Below are positions 53,244 through 62,489 of a stretch of DNA of 64,000 nt, in pieces (positions within the stretch are counted from its first letter, which is position 1; each line of letters begins with the position of its first letter). Source of the DNA: an uncultured Leptolyngbyaceae cyanobacterium (lineage in GTDB: Bacteria; Cyanobacteriota; Cyanobacteriia; Leptolyngbyales; Leptolyngbyaceae); contig CALIDI010000013.1 of assembly GCA_938023035.1 (NCBI GenBank), forward strand, positions 1 to 64,000. The letters are read 5' to 3'. The notes beneath the pieces are model-generated. The model searched no databases. It saw only the letters and a program-made list of their open reading frames with translations, and was not told where the DNA came from. The position numbers and the translations under genes are program-made.

Positions 53244-54566
53244 ATGAAAATTGCCTTTGTTGTCGAAGCTTTTCCCGTTGTGTCGCAAACCTTTGTGTTA
53301 AATCAGATCACAGGCTTGATCAATCTGGGACATGAAGTGGATATTTATGCTGAATTTTTAGGCGATACTCAAAAAGTTCATCCAGATGTGGTGGCATATC
53401 AATTGCTTGAGCGTACCTATTACCAACCGAAAGTACCCGTCAATAAACTTAAACGAGTGATTCAAGCGTTGTATCTGGTTATGCTCTATTTATTTCGTGA
53501 TCCAATTCTGGTTTTGCGATCAATCAACATTTTCAAGTATGGAAAACAAGCAGCATCTCTACGGATTTTCTACTCGGCAATTCCGTTTATGGGCAGTCGC
53601 CGCGCCTATGACATCATTCAATGCCACTTTGGTCTGTTAGGCATCAAAGGGATGCTCTTAAGGGATATTGGTGCAATTAGCGGAAAACTGATTACAGCCT
53701 TTCATGGTGTTGATATTAGCCAAAACCTACGACTTTTTGGAGAAAACATTTATGACGATCTGTTGCAAACAGGCGATCACTTCTTACCCATCAGTCATCA
53801 CTGGCAAAAGCGACTCATCGAGCTAGGCTGTGATCCAGCTAAAATTACTGTTCATCACATGGGAATTGATTGTCAGCGATTTACCTTTTTGCCGCGATCG
53901 CCGGCTCTTGGTGAAACGGTTCGCCTCATTTCTGTGGCGCGATTAACTGAGAAAAAAGGCATTGAATTTGGTATTCGAGCTGTAGCGATTGCACTCCAGT
54001 CCCATCCTAACCTGGAATACACGATTGTAGGAGATGGAGAACTGCGCACTGAGCTAACCCAATTAATTGACTGGTTGGGAATTGCTGACCAAGTAAAGCT
54101 TTTGGGTTGGCGCAATCAAACGGAAGTGGTGGATTTATTGAATCAATCCCACATTTTGCTGGCTCCCAGTGTAACGGCAACTGATGGCAACCAGGAAGGT
54201 ATTCCAGTGGCGCTGATGGAAGCGATGGCGATGGGGCTACCCGTGATTACCACCTATCACTCTGGCATTCCCGAATTAGTTGAAGACGGGGTTTCTGGGT
54301 TTCTGGTGCCAGAACGAGATGCAGAAGCACTGGCAAAAAAATTGATTTTTGTATTGCAACAGAGCGATTGCTGGGCAGTCATTGAGCAGGCTGGACGCCT
54401 GAAAGTAGAGCAGGAGTTTGCGATTAACTTGTTGAACGAGCACTTGGTGCAACTTTATCAATCCTTTATTTCATCCGGACAGGAGCATCCCTTGCCCGAA
54501 AAGAGCTGTGGCAAAGTTCGCGATCGCCGCTCCTCTGATACGCATCCCACGCTGATAAACTCATGA
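53244..54566 (+). CDS. Glycosyltransferase family 4 (WcaL-like)
   Basis: This 440-residue GT-B protein starts MKIAFVVEAFPVVSQTFVLN, a start seen in colanic-acid-type GT4 enzymes such as WcaL. ISVARLTEKKGIEFGIRA, the donor-side EGIPVALMEAMAMGLPVITT and GIPELVEDGVSGFLVPERD complete the family pattern. I chose ATG 53244, as the 20 upstream codons overlap the previous gene. It overlaps the next gene by four bases (ATGA). Probably forms a galactosyl or related linkage; that is inferred only from the general resemblance. Confidence 0.9.
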   Translation: MKIAFVVEAFPVVSQTFVLNQITGLINLGHEVDIYAEFLGDTQKVHPDVVAYQLLERTYYQPKVPVNKLKRVIQALYLVMLYLFRDPILVLRSINIFKYGKQAASLRIFYSAIPFMGSRRAYDIIQCHFGLLGIKGMLLRDIGAISGKLITAFHGVDISQNLRLFGENIYDDLLQTGDHFLPISHHWQKRLIELGCDPAKITVHHMGIDCQRFTFLPRSPALGETVRLISVARLTEKKGIEFGIRAVAIALQSHPNLEYTIVGDGELRTELTQLIDWLGIADQVKLLGWRNQTEVVDLLNQSHILLAPSVTATDGNQEGIPVALMEAMAMGLPVITTYHSGIPELVEDGVSGFLVPERDAEALAKKLIFVLQQSDCWAVIEQAGRLKVEQEFAINLLNEHLVQLYQSFISSGQEHPLPEKSCGKVRDRRSSDTHPTLINS

Positions 54567-55705
54567 ATATTTTATTGACGATTCATCACGATCTCGATCC
54601 AAATTCTGGGGCAGCGGGTAGCGTTCTCAAACTCGGGCAAACCTATCAGCAGCTTGGTCATGAGGTTATCTACTATGCCTTTGATAGCCTGCCGCGTTGG
54701 GTTCCTAACTGGGCAACCGGGCTAGTGTTTCCAGAATGTTTAGCTGGATATTTGGCACAGTCTTTGAAGCAGCGATCGCTGGATGTGATTGATGCTTCCA
54801 CTGGAGATGCCTGGATGTGGGGGATTTGGTTGCAACGGTTGAGCCGCAAGCCGCCTCTGCTGGTTACCCGCAGCCATGGCTTAGAACACGCTGTCCATTT
54901 GCAAAACCTAGAAGATGCTCGTCAGGGACGGCTAAAACTCAGTTGGAAATATCCCCTCTATCATGGCGGATTTCGCCTCTGGGAAGTGGCAACTTCGCTG
55001 CGATGTGCGGATTTGGTGTTTATGCTGAATCAGCAAGATTTAAAGTACGCCACCGAACAACTTGGCGTAGATTCAATCCATGCCCACGTTTGTCCTAACG
55101 GGATTCCCGATGCCTTTCTTGGTTTGCCGTTTCAGCCTATCTCGTCTGCTTCCTCCAGGCTTGGCATTGCCGTGATTGGCACCTACATTCAGCGTAAAGG
55201 CATTCAGTACAGCACACCCGCCTTAAATACGATTTTGCAGCGATATCCCCATGTTTTTGTCAGCTTTTTGGGGACGGGCTGCCCAGTAGAACAGGTTCAC
55301 ATTGATTTTGAACCTGCGGTGCGCGATCGCGTACACGTCGTTCCCAAGTTTGATCATGCTACCCTGCCATCCCGGTTGACCCATCATCACATTAAGCTAT
55401 TTGCCCCGCTAACTGAGGGCTTTGGCAAAGCCTTGATTGAAGCAATGGCGTGTGGACTTGCACCAGTGACTACCGCCGCCGCCGGCCCCTTAGAAGTTGT
55501 GCAGGATGGTCATGATGCGATCGTCGTACCGCTGCGGAGCCAAATAGCCATTGAACAAGCACTGGAACGGCTCATTATCAATCGCACCGAACTAGAGCAA
55601 CTGCGCCAGCGTGCGTATGCCACTGCGCAACAGTACAGTTGGGTAAATGCTGCTCAGCAACGACTTTCTCTCTACCAACAAGCGTTGGAAAGGAAGTATT
55701 CTTAA
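54563..55705 (+). CDS. Glycosyltransferase family 4
   Basis: This 380-residue GT-B protein starts MNILLTIHHDLDPNSGAAGS. Its C-terminal half holds GIAVIGTYIQRKGIQYSTPA and PLTEGFGKALIEAMACGLAP with the E-x7-E donor motif. A HIP1 site and higher GC than the island's first genes are seen. Its stop overlaps the next gene's ATG by one base (TAATG), so coupling is likely. Sugar specificity unknown. Confidence 0.9.
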   Translation: MNILLTIHHDLDPNSGAAGSVLKLGQTYQQLGHEVIYYAFDSLPRWVPNWATGLVFPECLAGYLAQSLKQRSLDVIDASTGDAWMWGIWLQRLSRKPPLLVTRSHGLEHAVHLQNLEDARQGRLKLSWKYPLYHGGFRLWEVATSLRCADLVFMLNQQDLKYATEQLGVDSIHAHVCPNGIPDAFLGLPFQPISSASSRLGIAVIGTYIQRKGIQYSTPALNTILQRYPHVFVSFLGTGCPVEQVHIDFEPAVRDRVHVVPKFDHATLPSRLTHHHIKLFAPLTEGFGKALIEAMACGLAPVTTAAAGPLEVVQDGHDAIVVPLRSQIAIEQALERLIINRTELEQLRQRAYATAQQYSWVNAAQQRLSLYQQALERKYS

Positions 55706-56670
55706 TGAACATTACCGTGATTGTGCCAACCTATCGGAGGTCGCGGGACTTAGCCCGGTGCTTACAAGCACTTCAGCAGCAACAGCGTCCTGCTGACGAA
55801 GTTATTGTGACGGTGCGTGACACTGACACAGAGACCTGGCATTTCCTCAACAGCTTTGATGTTGGTTTGTTACCGCTAAAATCTATAAAAATTACAATTC
55901 CCGGTGTGGTTGCAGCTATGAATCAGGGGCTAGAAGCAGCCTGTGGAGATATTTTAGTTTTCACCGATGATGATGCGGCTCCCCATCCTGATTGGCTGAA
56001 GCAGATTGAAGCGCACTTTTTGCAGGACGATCGCGTCGGGGGTGTCGGCGGGCGCGATATTTTGCAGTACCCCCAGCCCTGGGATACAGGTACGCGAGAA
56101 GTGGTTGGCAAACTGCAGTGGCATGGCAAGGTAGTGGGTGAGCATCATCGCGGTGTCGGTACAGCCAGAGCGGTGGATGTGCTCAAAGGGGTGAATATGA
56201 GCTTTCGTCGCACTGCGATCGCCGATTTGCGATTCGACACCCGCATGAAGGGCACTGGGGCACAGGTGCATTTTGAAGTAGCGTTTTGTTTAGCTTTGAA
56301 GCGTCAAGGCTGGACGCTGATTTATGACCCCGCCATTTTGGTCGATCACTACAGTGCCCCCCGGTTTGATGAAGATCAACGTTACCAGTTCAACGCGATC
56401 GCGTTTGCTAACGCTGTGCATAACGAAACTCTTGCATTGCTGGAGCATCTATCAGTTTGGCAACGGCTCGTGTTCGTACCGTGGGCACTCCTGATTGGAA
56501 CACGTCAATCTCTTGGTTGGATACAGTGGGTGCGGTCATTTCCCCGTGAAGGAAAAATCGCCACTCAAAAGTGGATGGCATCTATGCAAGGTCGTTTGCA
56601 GGGGTGGCAAACATGGCAACAGAATCAGGTAAACTCCGCAGATCTCCGGACAATTGATGAATCTGGATGA
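55705..56670 (+). CDS. Glycosyltransferase family 2
   Basis: This 321-residue GT-A enzyme begins MNITVIVPTYRRSRDLARCL. The metal-binding ILVFTDDDAAPHPDWLKQ lies near residue 85-102 and GGVGGRDILQYP near 112-123. VDVLKGVNMSFRR carries the acceptor-side residues. The C-terminus has a hydrophobic segment that may sit at the membrane. ATG 55705 was chosen because the upstream frame overlaps the previous gene's end. Confidence 0.9.
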   Translation: MNITVIVPTYRRSRDLARCLQALQQQQRPADEVIVTVRDTDTETWHFLNSFDVGLLPLKSIKITIPGVVAAMNQGLEAACGDILVFTDDDAAPHPDWLKQIEAHFLQDDRVGGVGGRDILQYPQPWDTGTREVVGKLQWHGKVVGEHHRGVGTARAVDVLKGVNMSFRRTAIADLRFDTRMKGTGAQVHFEVAFCLALKRQGWTLIYDPAILVDHYSAPRFDEDQRYQFNAIAFANAVHNETLALLEHLSVWQRLVFVPWALLIGTRQSLGWIQWVRSFPREGKIATQKWMASMQGRLQGWQTWQQNQVNSADLRTIDESG

Positions 56671-56739
56671 ATACAGAGTGAGTTAACGATTTATCCATTT
56701 AATCTATTCTTAAATTGTTTCATGGATTGATTCTTAATT

Positions 56740-58173
56740 GTGTTCCAAACATCAATCACTGATATTTCCCATACGAGTCAGCCAAGTGCTCTCAATACGA
56801 AAAGAGCCTGGATGATAATTGGAATTTGGGGTCTGTTTCTAGCGCTTTGCTTATTAATTCGGGGTGGACGATTTCTCATTCCGTTGTTTCCCCTTGGTTC
56901 CGTTGCTGTTGGCTTATTTCTTTATTTTCGCACACCCGTTCTGTATGTTGAATATACCTGGTGGTTCTACTTTGTCGGGTCTTTGATTCGGCGCATCATT
57001 GATCAACAAAGCGGTTATGTTACCCCCGGACGCTGGGGTACAACAGCCCTACTTGTTGCCAGTATTAGTTTGATTACGCTAATCAGACGCCTGCCTAAAG
57101 CCTATCACCAGGATGGCGTGCCTTTTATCCTATCCCTATTGGGGGTTACCTATGGCTGCCTAGTTGGCGTTGTTACCGGCAGATTAAGCCTGCAATTTGC
57201 TATAGGAGCAATGGGGTGGGTCATTCCTCCGGTTTTTGGTTTCCATCTGTTTGCCAATTGGCGTAATTATCCGCAATATCGCCGGACCATACAGCGGGTC
57301 TTTGTTTGGGGAGCATTGGTGATGGGGGGGTACGGCATTTTTCAGTATTGCGCTGCCCCAGAGTGGGATCGGTTTTATCTCAATAACCTGACTGCAACAT
57401 CCTTCGGTAATCCTTTTCCCTTTGAGATTCGTGTATTCAGTACCCAAAATTCACCCCAAGATTTCGGTGTAGTAATGATGGCTAGTCTGATTTTGCTTTT
57501 AGGTGGCCAAGGCATTGCGAGGTTTCCAGCTTCGGGTGCCGGATACGTTGCCTTTTTGCTATCTGCTGCACGCTCTGCTTGGTTAGGCTGGGCAGCAGCA
57601 TTCCTGGCTTTCTTACCCTCACTCAAGCTGAAGTTTCAGATACGTCTGGTTTTGACCATTGTGTTGATTGTTGTGATGGTCTTACCGTTGGCTAACATGG
57701 AACCATTTGCTGAGCCGATTCAACAACGACTTGAAAGTTTCTCAGAGGCAGAAAGTGATGTGAGTTTTCAAGACCGAAGCCAAGGCTACCAGGCTTTACT
57801 GGACATTGCTTTAACTGAATTTGTCGGGAGTGGTATTGGAGGCCGCTTGAGTAGGCGATTGCCGGTGACTACTATTGGCGGAGCCGATAGTGGCATTTTG
57901 CCGTTGCTGTTTACCCTGGGCTGGTTTGGGACACTGCCCTATGTGGCGGGTATTTTTCTCATGCTCTTCCGCCTGTGGATGACGAAAGAAAGTCGCCAGG
58001 ATTCGTTTAGCAGCGCTAGCCGGGCCATCGTCATGGGTTGTTTAGCTCAGGTTTGGCTCAACAACATTTTTGCCGGAGAAATGGCCATGGTGCTATGGGG
58101 CTTTTTAGGAATTGGCATGATGGCCAGTCAGTACTATGCTCACCAAAGGCAGTCAAGGGTGCTTGTTCAATAA
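56740..58173 (+). CDS. O-antigen ligase/polymerase family membrane protein
   Basis: This 477-residue protein has about ten to twelve hydrophobic segments and a large loop near residues 320-360, with RLESFSEAESDVSFQDRSQG and the later GSGIGGRLSRRLP, as in Wzy polymerases and O-antigen ligases. It probably joins glycan repeat units on the outer face of the inner membrane. The start is GTG 56740; ATG 56812 (MIIGIWG) would remove a polar N-terminus. It lies inside the glycan operon between glycosyltransferases. Confidence 0.85.
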   Translation: MFQTSITDISHTSQPSALNTKRAWMIIGIWGLFLALCLLIRGGRFLIPLFPLGSVAVGLFLYFRTPVLYVEYTWWFYFVGSLIRRIIDQQSGYVTPGRWGTTALLVASISLITLIRRLPKAYHQDGVPFILSLLGVTYGCLVGVVTGRLSLQFAIGAMGWVIPPVFGFHLFANWRNYPQYRRTIQRVFVWGALVMGGYGIFQYCAAPEWDRFYLNNLTATSFGNPFPFEIRVFSTQNSPQDFGVVMMASLILLLGGQGIARFPASGAGYVAFLLSAARSAWLGWAAAFLAFLPSLKLKFQIRLVLTIVLIVVMVLPLANMEPFAEPIQQRLESFSEAESDVSFQDRSQGYQALLDIALTEFVGSGIGGRLSRRLPVTTIGGADSGILPLLFTLGWFGTLPYVAGIFLMLFRLWMTKESRQDSFSSASRAIVMGCLAQVWLNNIFAGEMAMVLWGFLGIGMMASQYYAHQRQSRVLVQ

Positions 58174-58211
58174 TCACTGTATAGCTGTCAAGGCACTTTT
58201 CTAATTGCATT

Positions 58212-59336
58212 ATGAATCGTCAACTCTTGAGCCTATTCATCACCCCTATGACAGGTAACGGGGGCGATCGCGTTGTGATTAACTTGTCAAAAGCTTTTGT
58301 CAAACTAGGCTATACCGTTGACCTTGTAGTTCCAGAAGTGACTGACTATCATCAAGCTGTGATCGAGAAGCTTCCTTCCCAAATTCGTACAATTGATTTT
58401 GGGTTACCGATTCATCCTCTAATTTACTTTAAAAAACTATTTAAACTCAAACACTATCTTGAGCAAACAGAGCCATTAGTACTACTCGCAAATGGGGACT
58501 ATGTTGGTTTAGCAAATGCAGCCAAACAAATCTCTAGGAGCCAAACGAAAATTATTCAAGTTGTTCATGTGAATGTTTCTCATTACTTTGGTAAGGCATC
58601 CAACTTCAGAACGAAAGCAAAATACTTTTTCCTCAAGCATTTCTACCGTAATTCTGATGGCATTGTTGCTGTTTCTCAGGGGGTTGCCCACGACTTAGCG
58701 AAGTTAATTGATCTTCCTCTAGATCGAATTCAAACCATTTACAATCCAATCGTAACATTAGACTTACTTGAGAAAGCCCAAGTCCCCTTGCACCATCCCT
58801 GGTTTGCTCCCAATCAACCTCCCGTAATTTTAGGAGCAGGTAGACTTCATCCTCAAAAAGATTTTGCCACCTTGATCCGCGCTTTTGCTAAGCTGCGTCA
58901 ACAACGTCCTGCACGGTTGCTAATTATTGGAGGAGAACCTGCTCAAAAAGAGATGCTGCAAAGCTTAATCTATGAACTAAATCTAGAGCAGGATGCTCAA
59001 CTTTATGGTTTTACTGAAAATCCCTACGCGTTTATGGCTAAAGCTAAGGTATTTGTCTTGTCATCTCAGTATGAAGGGTTTGGTAATGTGCTGGTTGAGG
59101 CAATGGCGACCGGAACGCCTGTTGTTTCAACCAATTGTGAGAGTGGGCCGGCGGAGATTTTAGAATATGGCAAGTACGGTAAACTAACACCTGTTTCAAA
59201 TCCAGACAAACTTGCTGCGGCTATTTTGTCAACCCTTGATAACCCAATTGATCAAGATACTCTAAAGGCGCGTGCTCGTGAATTTACAGACTTTAAAAGT
59301 GCGCAAAAATATCTAAGTTTAATAAGTGATTTGTGA
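58212..59336 (+). CDS. Glycosyltransferase family 4
   Basis: This 374-residue GT-B protein begins MNRQLLSLFITPMTGNGGDR. GIVAVSQGVAHDLAKLI marks the end of the first half, and ILGAGRLHPQKDFATLIRAF plus SSQYEGFGNVLVEAMATGTP form the donor-binding half. A HIP1 site (GCGATCGC) lies near its start, at 58263. It is the last gene before the decayed acyltransferase region. Confidence 0.9.
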   Translation: MNRQLLSLFITPMTGNGGDRVVINLSKAFVKLGYTVDLVVPEVTDYHQAVIEKLPSQIRTIDFGLPIHPLIYFKKLFKLKHYLEQTEPLVLLANGDYVGLANAAKQISRSQTKIIQVVHVNVSHYFGKASNFRTKAKYFFLKHFYRNSDGIVAVSQGVAHDLAKLIDLPLDRIQTIYNPIVTLDLLEKAQVPLHHPWFAPNQPPVILGAGRLHPQKDFATLIRAFAKLRQQRPARLLIIGGEPAQKEMLQSLIYELNLEQDAQLYGFTENPYAFMAKAKVFVLSSQYEGFGNVLVEAMATGTPVVSTNCESGPAEILEYGKYGKLTPVSNPDKLAAAILSTLDNPIDQDTLKARAREFTDFKSAQKYLSLISDL

Positions 59337-59738
59337 AAAATACGCCTTCTTAGTATCTATTTTATAGGAATTTGAACTAGATTTGAGTTACTAAAATTTT
59401 AGATGTGATTGACGCTGAAGGTGATGAAAACAAATCCTTTTCTACTAAACTTAGATATGTCGACGAATAAATTATTACTACTGACAGCTTTTTTCTACCT
59501 CTGCTTTTAAGTTTTTATCGAAAATTAAAAGGTTGGAAAACTGGGTAAAACGTTCGGATCGGTTTGAGTTATATTGATACCGATGAGGTTGGTATTTGCA
59601 ATCATGTTTCAATTGAAAACCTCAATGGAGTTTGCTATGTTAAATGCTTGCAAATTGGTAAAAATTAACGCTTAGTTAACTTCAACGATTTTTTCGATTG
59701 GCGTGATGATACTTGTTGGCCAAGCCAACTAACTAATT
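59337..59738. other. Non-coding AT-rich gap in the island
   Basis: About 400 bases. No intact gene. Parts of the 59600-59690 segment read like the beginning of a beta-helical sugar acyltransferase when frames are allowed to shift, so it may belong to the decayed gene that follows. Confidence 0.45.
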
Positions 59739-60116
59739 GGTGAGAATGTGCAATTTATGAGCCAGCATTTTGTTGATGTCGGTTGAGTTTTCACAATTAG
59801 CGATCGCACCACTATTTGTGGTAGAGATACTCAAATCTGGAGCCACAGTTTGACCTATCAGACAGGTAAAGATGTCATGGGTCTATTGACTGTATCAATT
59901 GGTCAAGAAGTCTATGTTGGTGCACGCTCAGTCTTAGTTGGTTGTCATATTCCTGCCAAGGCTGTGATTAGGGTAGGTAGTGTGATCACGCCTGAAACTG
60001 CAGAGCTTGCCCACACTGGGGCAGCTGCCAAGGCTGTGATTGGGGTAGGTAGTGTGATCACAAAGACTTTCCTCAAGAAACAGAGCGTATTTGAATCACT
60101 GGCAACCCTGGGGTGA
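59739..60116 (+). pseudogene. Decayed hexapeptide-repeat acyltransferase
   Basis: One frame from 59739 reads GENVQFMSQHFVDVG, then TGA at 59784-59786, then VFTISDRTTICGRDTQIWSH and a left-handed beta-helix pattern (VYVGARSVLVGCHIPAKAVI...VGSVIT). This is the C-terminal part of a LbH-type acyltransferase, which in glycan clusters usually O-acetylates sugars. The in-frame stop, the missing N-terminus and an internal 37-base duplication (59953-59989 and 60025-60061) show that it is broken. The last 88 codons remain open from an ACC/ATG-poor start and are unlikely to work alone. Confidence 0.6.
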
Positions 60117-60332
60117 TTAAAAAGCGATATGCAACTACTACTGTTTCAACATCCGGTTAAAGCAATGTCAGTAAAAGTAGGAAAAATGGGCAATCGCGAA
60201 AAAGCTTAGTAATTGTTGTAGTTGAGTTTGATAAAGAAGCGATGAACTTACCGCTAATTTGCGGATTGGGGCATCTAAGCTTGTAAGGGTATTTGTCGCA
60301 TATCATCGTCTCAACCCCCTTTACTCTGCCCT

Positions 60333-61361
60333 ATGTTGACTTTTGGAACTGTTATCTGCACCTACAATCGTGCTCACCTTTTAGAACAATGCCTTGCTAG
60401 TTGGAGTCACTCTGCAGTTCTGCCTGATCAATTTATTATTGTTGATGCAACTCCAAATGCTGAGCATTACGCTGCAGGAATAGTTGAAAAATTTGCTCAA
60501 CTATTTAAAAAATCAGGTAGTGAATACATCATTACTGACAAACCAGGATTAACAAGACAACGTAATCTTGGTTTGAAAAAGATTAAAACAGATATTGTTT
60601 GTTTTGCAGACGATGATACCTTTATTACCTCAAACTATATATCTAAAATATTAGAAGTTTTTGAAACCGATTCGCAATCTATAGTAGGTGGTGTAAACGG
60701 CGTATCTACTGGGCAGTTTGATAATTGGCAGCAAAAAAACTTTCGCCTCATTAAAAACTATTTTCGACATCACTTTGGCCCCTTTGCTCAGCGTATTCAT
60801 ATTCCTAAAGAATATACGAAATTATTTGCCCCACTGCCTTGTGAATTGAGATCCTTCCCACTGATTCATATTGACCGTCTTTGGGGGGCGAATATGAATT
60901 ATCGAACCGAATTAATCTGGGATTCTGGTTTTGATGAAGCTTTTCAACGTTATGGCTTATACGAAGATGTGGATATGTCAGTACGCATCGGCAAAACCCA
61001 TAAGCTTGTTTGCCGATTAGATGCTGAGGTTGAACATGATGAGGTTCTTGGTAAGAGTACCCGTCCCAGTAATGCTCGGTATTTTCTGGCTTCATGGCTT
61101 AATTCTGCTTACATCATCGAAAAACTCTTTCCCTATGATGAAAGCCGTAATTCCCATTGGCGATTATTTCAATTGACAAAGTTTTTTTATCGAGTAAAAA
61201 CTGAAAAGTTATTGGAAAGCAAATCTGGATTGATTAGTAATGAATCATTGCTAAATCTAGCCCAGAAATATATTTATACTATTCAAAATTGCCAAAATGA
61301 AGCTTCATTGAAAGAAACTTTTATTAGACTTCAAAATGAAATTTATGAACTCAGTATCTAG
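60333..61361 (+). CDS. Glycosyltransferase family 2
   Basis: This 342-residue GT-A protein starts MLTFGTVICTYNRAHLLEQC. DIVCFADDDTFITSNYISKI (metal-binding DDD) lies near 88-107. LWGANMNYRTELIWDSGFDE and YGLYEDVDMSVRIGKT carry the acceptor and ED-x-D motifs. The gene is AT-rich and has no HIP1 site. It is separated from the main glycan operon by the decayed acyltransferase and may be transcribed on its own. Confidence 0.88.
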   Translation: MLTFGTVICTYNRAHLLEQCLASWSHSAVLPDQFIIVDATPNAEHYAAGIVEKFAQLFKKSGSEYIITDKPGLTRQRNLGLKKIKTDIVCFADDDTFITSNYISKILEVFETDSQSIVGGVNGVSTGQFDNWQQKNFRLIKNYFRHHFGPFAQRIHIPKEYTKLFAPLPCELRSFPLIHIDRLWGANMNYRTELIWDSGFDEAFQRYGLYEDVDMSVRIGKTHKLVCRLDAEVEHDEVLGKSTRPSNARYFLASWLNSAYIIEKLFPYDESRNSHWRLFQLTKFFYRVKTEKLLESKSGLISNESLLNLAQKYIYTIQNCQNEASLKETFIRLQNEIYELSI

Positions 61362-61459
61362 TTTTTACTGCTTTTAACTATAGAAGGATTTGAATACTGG
61401 TTAATTTTGTAAAAACTTTTTATTTGCTGTGATTTTTAATAATTTAAGAGGGGTTTAGT

Positions 61460-62416
61460 GTGTCTCAAATCAAGTTAGTATTTCAAATAAAAAACTTAAG
61501 TCGATTGGTCACCCAGCGATTTTGGATTCTTATTCAAACAGCTCTGAAGACAAACCATAACCGCATCATTACCTGCGGCATTCTGGTAATACTGTGCTTT
61601 TTGCCGACCTGGCTAGGTTTTATCTGGCGCGATACACTTAAGGGTTCCTCAGCAATCCTCTTAAATTTTGGTTTCCTATATCTGGGTTTAGATATCTTTT
61701 GGAAACAGCGCCGTGCTTTTGCCGCTGACCTTCCTCCCTATGAAGAGCGTATTCTCGGCTATTTCCTAATTTTAGGCAGTGCGGCTTGCTTTCCCTTTTT
61801 TATTGCTTCAAGCTCTCTACGAGCGATGCTCTGCATGATGATCCTGGTTGGTATTGCTGTTAGCAACGTGGGAATCAGCGCTATGCAACAGTTTCCTCTA
61901 GCAACTAGCCTCATCCTGATTAGCGTTTATCCTGACCTGACTTTTTTGGTTAATACTATCCGCAAAACTCTGACTGGTGATCAACTAGAACGTGCAATGG
62001 CTTGGCTTGTCAGCGTCGCCCTCGGAATTATTGGGCAACCAGTTTCAGTGCAAGGGGCATTACTTTCTCTTTCGCCCAATCTTGACCCCCAAAAAGCTGT
62101 CGAAGTAGCTTCTGGATGTAGTGGGTTTGATATGGCCTTTCCTATTGCTGGGTTTGCCTTCATGCTGGGTTTTTACCTAAAGCAGTCTTGGCAAAAAATC
62201 GGAGCTTTGATAGGGGTCGGAGTTGGCTTGGCGCTGGTCTTTAATGTGCCCCGCATTATGTTACTAGCCTTTGCCGTGGTGTATTGGGGCAAAGGCTCCT
62301 TTGAATTTTGGCATGGACCTATTGGTGGGCAGATCTTTGCAGCCGTTCTGTTTACTTTGTACTACTATGCGGCTATGGCAATTATTCATCACAAGCCGCG
62401 AAAGGTAAAATCCTGA
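61460..62416 (+). CDS. Cyanoexosortase (exosortase family peptidase)
   Basis: This 318-residue polytopic membrane protein has eight or so hydrophobic segments and the exosortase active site: VEVASGCSGFDMAF (Cys220), FNVPRIMLLA (Arg265) and FWHGPIGGQIF (His285). Exosortases cut and transfer surface proteins that carry C-terminal PEP-CTERM-type signals. The cyanobacterial forms are called cyanoexosortases and usually sit in exopolysaccharide clusters, as here. The start is GTG 61460, preceded by AAGAGGGG. I cannot tell type A, B or other. No PEP-CTERM substrate or system-associated partner gene was found in this window. Confidence 0.88.
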   Translation: MSQIKLVFQIKNLSRLVTQRFWILIQTALKTNHNRIITCGILVILCFLPTWLGFIWRDTLKGSSAILLNFGFLYLGLDIFWKQRRAFAADLPPYEERILGYFLILGSAACFPFFIASSSLRAMLCMMILVGIAVSNVGISAMQQFPLATSLILISVYPDLTFLVNTIRKTLTGDQLERAMAWLVSVALGIIGQPVSVQGALLSLSPNLDPQKAVEVASGCSGFDMAFPIAGFAFMLGFYLKQSWQKIGALIGVGVGLALVFNVPRIMLLAFAVVYWGKGSFEFWHGPIGGQIFAAVLFTLYYYAAMAIIHHKPRKVKS

Positions 62417-62489
62417 TAAATATTTGTTTTGTGCCTTGTGATGAATTGCATATAAATCAAAATAAAGTTATCAAAATCGGTAGCATGAG

